Assembly: GCA_035649415.1 (NCBI GenBank) | Contig: DASRJP010000369.1 | Span: 1-8,385 of the forward strand | Origin: DATKDU01 sp035649415 | Lineage (GTDB): Bacteria > Planctomycetota > Planctomycetia > Pirellulales > Pirellulaceae | DNA: 8,385 nucleotides | Direction of reading: 5' to 3' | In this document: positions 6,621 to 8,385 of the stretch, piece by piece | How positions within the stretch are numbered: position 1 is the first letter of the stretch | How the letters are laid out: every line of letters starts with the position of its first letter | Position numbers and translations under genes: made by a program | Notes under the pieces: model-generated | Databases searched by the model: none | Seen by the model: only the letters and a program-made list of their open reading frames with translations | What the model was told of the DNA's origin: nothing

Positions 6621-7781
6621 TCAAAACTTGTTGGCGGTGATCGAATACAGGCTGAACACGTCCTTTTCGGGAACTTCGTTGACGTTGTCGGCAAAGCCCC
6701 CCAGCGCCGGGAAGCCGTTGTTCAGCTTGCCGTCGTAATTGGGGTCGCCGACTCCACGCACGCTGCCGTCGGCAAACAGGATGTTGCACATGTGGCGGTG
6801 GATCATGCCGTAGTTGCGGTAATCCTGGAGCACCAGGTTGTGCCACACGGTCCACCAGCCTGCCGGTCCGTCGCGCGGCGTCCCCGGTGCGAACACTGGC
6901 GGGTTCAGCGGCTGAATGCCATTGAAGTTGAGAAACAGCACCGGCCCTGTGGTGTACGCGGGGACGAGCGCCTCGCCCCCGGGGAGATTTCCCAGCGGCG
7001 ACGGCAGCGTGTCGGTGGTCGGCGCGCCGTCCCCCAGCAGCGGGACAAAGCTGCCCGACACCGCCGACGCATCGACTGTGTTCAGCCGCAGCGGCCCCGT
7101 GCAGCTATTGGGATTCCACAGTCCCACGCCGCAGCCAATCTTGTTCTCTTTGAGATTGCCAGAGCTATCCAGCGACACGCCGCCGCGGACCAGGAACCAA
7201 CTGGCCGTGTAATTGGTGTTGAAGTGCCGCAGGAAAATGTCTTGTTCGACGAGCTGACGCCGCGGCTCGCTCGGCCCCGAGGCAATCCCCGTGGTGCAGA
7301 TCGTCCGGCAAGGCGCCGGCAACAGCGCGCCGCTGGGGTCCACCTTCGGCGGACTGCCCAAAAGGGGCACGCACGGATTGGCGGCAAAGCTCGAGGCATC
7401 CACATTCAGCAGATCGGCCAGCGTCTGGCTCCCCCGCGCGTCGTTGGAGGGGCAGATCTGCTTCCCCACCGGGATCCCCGTGTTGACCAGGTCGGCGACC
7501 CAGCCCACGTCGGTTACCGCGCCGTCGCGCAGCCAGTCGAAGGCCCCGCTGCATAACTGCCCCTGGTGGCGCTCTGCCCGCCCTAAAAATCCGACGCCAA
7601 TTTGTCGCAGGTTGTTTTGGCACTGGATGCTGCGGGACGTCTCACGGGCGATTTGCAGCGCCGGCAAGAGCAGCGCGATCAGTATGCCGATGACGGCGAT
7701 CACCACCAGCATTTCCACGAGGGTAAATGCGCGGCGCGATCCGTTTCGCCGGCGCGGGGGGCGGTGACAGTCCGTAGTCAT
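6621..7781 (-). CDS. DUF1559 pseudopilin-like protein (first copy)
   Basis: A 386-residue paralogue of the next gene. The leader is longer and very basic (17 residues, PPRRRNGSRR), then Ala18 and the prepilin core FTLVEMLVVIAVIGILIALLLP, with Glu at mature +5. Matching blocks with the second copy are IQCQNNLRQIGVG (52-64), GAFDWLRDG (79-87), GWVADLVN (93-100), SWFLVRGG (194-201), VPLLGDGAP (246-254), LQDYRNYG (318-325) and H-X9-DG (His328, Asp338-Gly339). This high similarity in order and spacing indicates a tandem duplication followed by divergence, the middle of each protein (about 125-185) being the variable part. Eight cysteines after the core suggest disulfides outside the cytoplasm. The start has AGGAAA nine bases upstream. 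This is the first gene of the leftward block, so the promoter should lie in 7782-8136. Confidence 0.92.
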   Translation of the reverse strand: MTTDCHRPPRRRNGSRRAFTLVEMLVVIAVIGILIALLLPALQIARETSRSIQCQNNLRQIGVGFLGRAERHQGQLCSGAFDWLRDGAVTDVGWVADLVNTGIPVGKQICPSNDARGSQTLADLLNVDASSFAANPCVPLLGSPPKVDPSGALLPAPCRTICTTGIASGPSEPRRQLVEQDIFLRHFNTNYTASWFLVRGGVSLDSSGNLKENKIGCGVGLWNPNSCTGPLRLNTVDASAVSGSFVPLLGDGAPTTDTLPSPLGNLPGGEALVPAYTTGPVLFLNFNGIQPLNPPVFAPGTPRDGPAGWWTVWHNLVLQDYRNYGMIHRHMCNILFADGSVRGVGDPNYDGKLNNGFPALGGFADNVNEVPEKDVFSLYSITANKF

Positions 7782-8136
7782 CGAGGTTTTTCCTGGGGGG
7801 CAGTGAACGCTGAGGCAGGCGTTTCACGTCCGATAAGTGTCCCCAGGAAAATGAAGCGGGCAGGAGCTAGCGGTGTTTTTTCCGTAAGGAATGCGCAAAG
7901 AAACGGCACAAACCGCGTGAAGAGGGCGTGAAGACGCGCTGCGTCATAACCGGCACGTTTGTTACCATGCGCCCGCGCTCCCCTGATCCGCACGAGCGAC
8001 CTACGATATTCCATGCGGAGCGGGTGGTTTTTTGGGGGGAGCGAATCCGTCGATTGGGTCGCGTGATTGCGGAGCCTGTGAGCTTTCCCTCGCTGGCGCG
8101 CCGGGCTTGGCCCGGCAGCCTCAGGAGCACCAAGCG
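7782..8136. promoter_or_regulatory. Divergent intergenic region between DUF1559 block and glmS
   Basis: This 355-bp region must contain the leftward promoter of the DUF1559 block and the rightward promoter or leader of glmS. I could not find a convincing sigma-70 -35/-10 pair on either strand. Visible elements are an imperfect hairpin in the leftward leader (7803-7810 with 7819-7827, one bulged base), a nine-base direct repeat GCGTGAAGA at 7915-7923 and 7926-7934 (period 11), a T/G-rich run near 8029-8040 and a GC-rich hairpin at 8100-8116. Open frames here (7778-8014 and 7867-8370, both minus) lack recognisable domains and are treated as chance. Confidence 0.5.
8084..8120. repeat. GC-rich hairpin just upstream of glmS, possible dispersed intergenic repeat
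   Basis: The block TTTCCCTCGCTGGCGCGCCG followed by GGCTTGGCCCGGCAGCC contains a perfect 7-bp stem (8100-8106 with 8110-8116) and a three-base loop. From memory, planctomycete genomes carry many intergenic copies of a related 'CCCTCGCTGGCGC...' motif, and in reverse it gives the spurious peptide pattern QARRASEG. The hairpin ends seven bases before the glmS Shine-Dalgarno, so it could affect translation or mark the 5' leader. The repeat assignment is recollection, not a search result. Confidence 0.4.
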
Positions 8137-8385
8137 ATGTGCGGCATTGTGGGTTACGTCGGTTATCGTCCGGCGGCAGAATACCTCGTCGAAGGGCTGC
8201 GGCGGCTGGAATACCGCGGCTACGACAGCTCCGGCGTGGCCACAGTCAATGGCCACGGGCAGTTTCATGTGGTCAAGGCGGTCGGCCGGATCGACGCCCT
8301 GGCGGAAAAAGTCGCCCGAGAGCCGCTGCCGGGGACCGTCGGCATTGGTCACACCCGCTGGGCGACGCACGGAGCGCCGAGCGAG
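8137..8385 (+). CDS. glmS: Glutamine--fructose-6-phosphate aminotransferase, N-terminal part
   Basis: GlmS converts fructose-6-phosphate and glutamine to glucosamine-6-phosphate and glutamate, the first committed step toward UDP-GlcNAc for peptidoglycan and lipopolysaccharide; it acts in the cytoplasm. Only 83 residues are inside the window. Met1 is followed by the catalytic Cys (MCGIVGYVG), the N-terminal nucleophile of the class II glutaminase domain after methionine removal. EYRGYDSSG at 25-33 and GHTRWATHG at 71-79 are the usual GlmS glutaminase motifs, the Arg-Trp of the latter belonging to the glutamine-binding site. The start is fixed by Cys2 and by AGGAG at 8123-8127, nine bases before the ATG. 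The C-terminal isomerase (SIS) domains lie beyond the window. It is divergent from the DUF1559 block, with no evident functional link. No glmS ribozyme core is recognisable upstream. Confidence 0.97.
   Translation, partial: MCGIVGYVGYRPAAEYLVEGLRRLEYRGYDSSGVATVNGHGQFHVVKAVGRIDALAEKVAREPLPGTVGIGHTRWATHGAPSE

Noticed and set aside
7778..8014. 78-residue minus-strand frame overlapping the first DUF1559 start by four bases
   Set aside because: An ATGA-type overlap is attractive, but there is no ribosome site, no domain and a composition typical of noncoding leader.
7935..8136. glmS ribozyme upstream of glmS
   Set aside because: I could not recognise the ribozyme core, and the ribozyme is mainly known from Firmicutes. 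A covariance search would settle it.
7867..8370. 167-residue minus-strand frame antisense to glmS
   Set aside because: It runs opposite to the certain glmS N-terminus and includes the LPGQARRASEG pattern produced by an intergenic repeat read in reverse.

Overview
The window looks like chromosomal DNA from a high-GC planctomycete, probably near the Pirellulales or a related order. The evidence is two DUF1559 'prepilin N-terminus plus H-X9-DG' proteins (a family greatly expanded in Planctomycetes), a DUF1573 lipoprotein-like or membrane-anchored protein, a large protein with the planctomycete 'DPYxxWLGI' head domain, and weak or variable Shine-Dalgarno sites. No RNA gene, insertion sequence, CRISPR array or phage gene is visible.

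Layout. Positions 2-748 (+) hold the 3' part of a DUF4185 sialidase-fold protein. Positions 859-1338 (+) encode an unrecognised 159-residue beta-rich protein. A leftward (minus-strand) block of four genes follows from 7781 down to 1365. In order of transcription these are two paralogous DUF1559 pseudopilin-like proteins, a DUF1573 protein anchored by one membrane helix, and a multidomain PilM-type actin-fold ATPase. A strong 12-bp inverted repeat lies between the second DUF1559 gene and the DUF1573 gene and may split the block into two transcripts. A 355-bp divergent intergenic region then separates the block from the start of glmS (8137 to window edge, +), the amidotransferase that makes glucosamine-6-phosphate.

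How the genes may work together. PilM is the cytoplasmic ATP-binding scaffold of type IV pilus and type II secretion-like machines, and DUF1559 proteins carry prepilin-peptidase signals. Finding both in one co-oriented block suggests a cell-envelope or pseudopilus-related role, but nothing here proves a shared complex.

The most unusual object is the PilM-type protein. It has a J-domain-like head without HPD, two zinc ribbons, a long helical middle, and then an actin-like core that seems circularly permuted. A stretch resembling the normal PilM C-terminal tail lies in front of the ATPase start, and the protein stops right after the adenosine motif, where that tail would normally follow.
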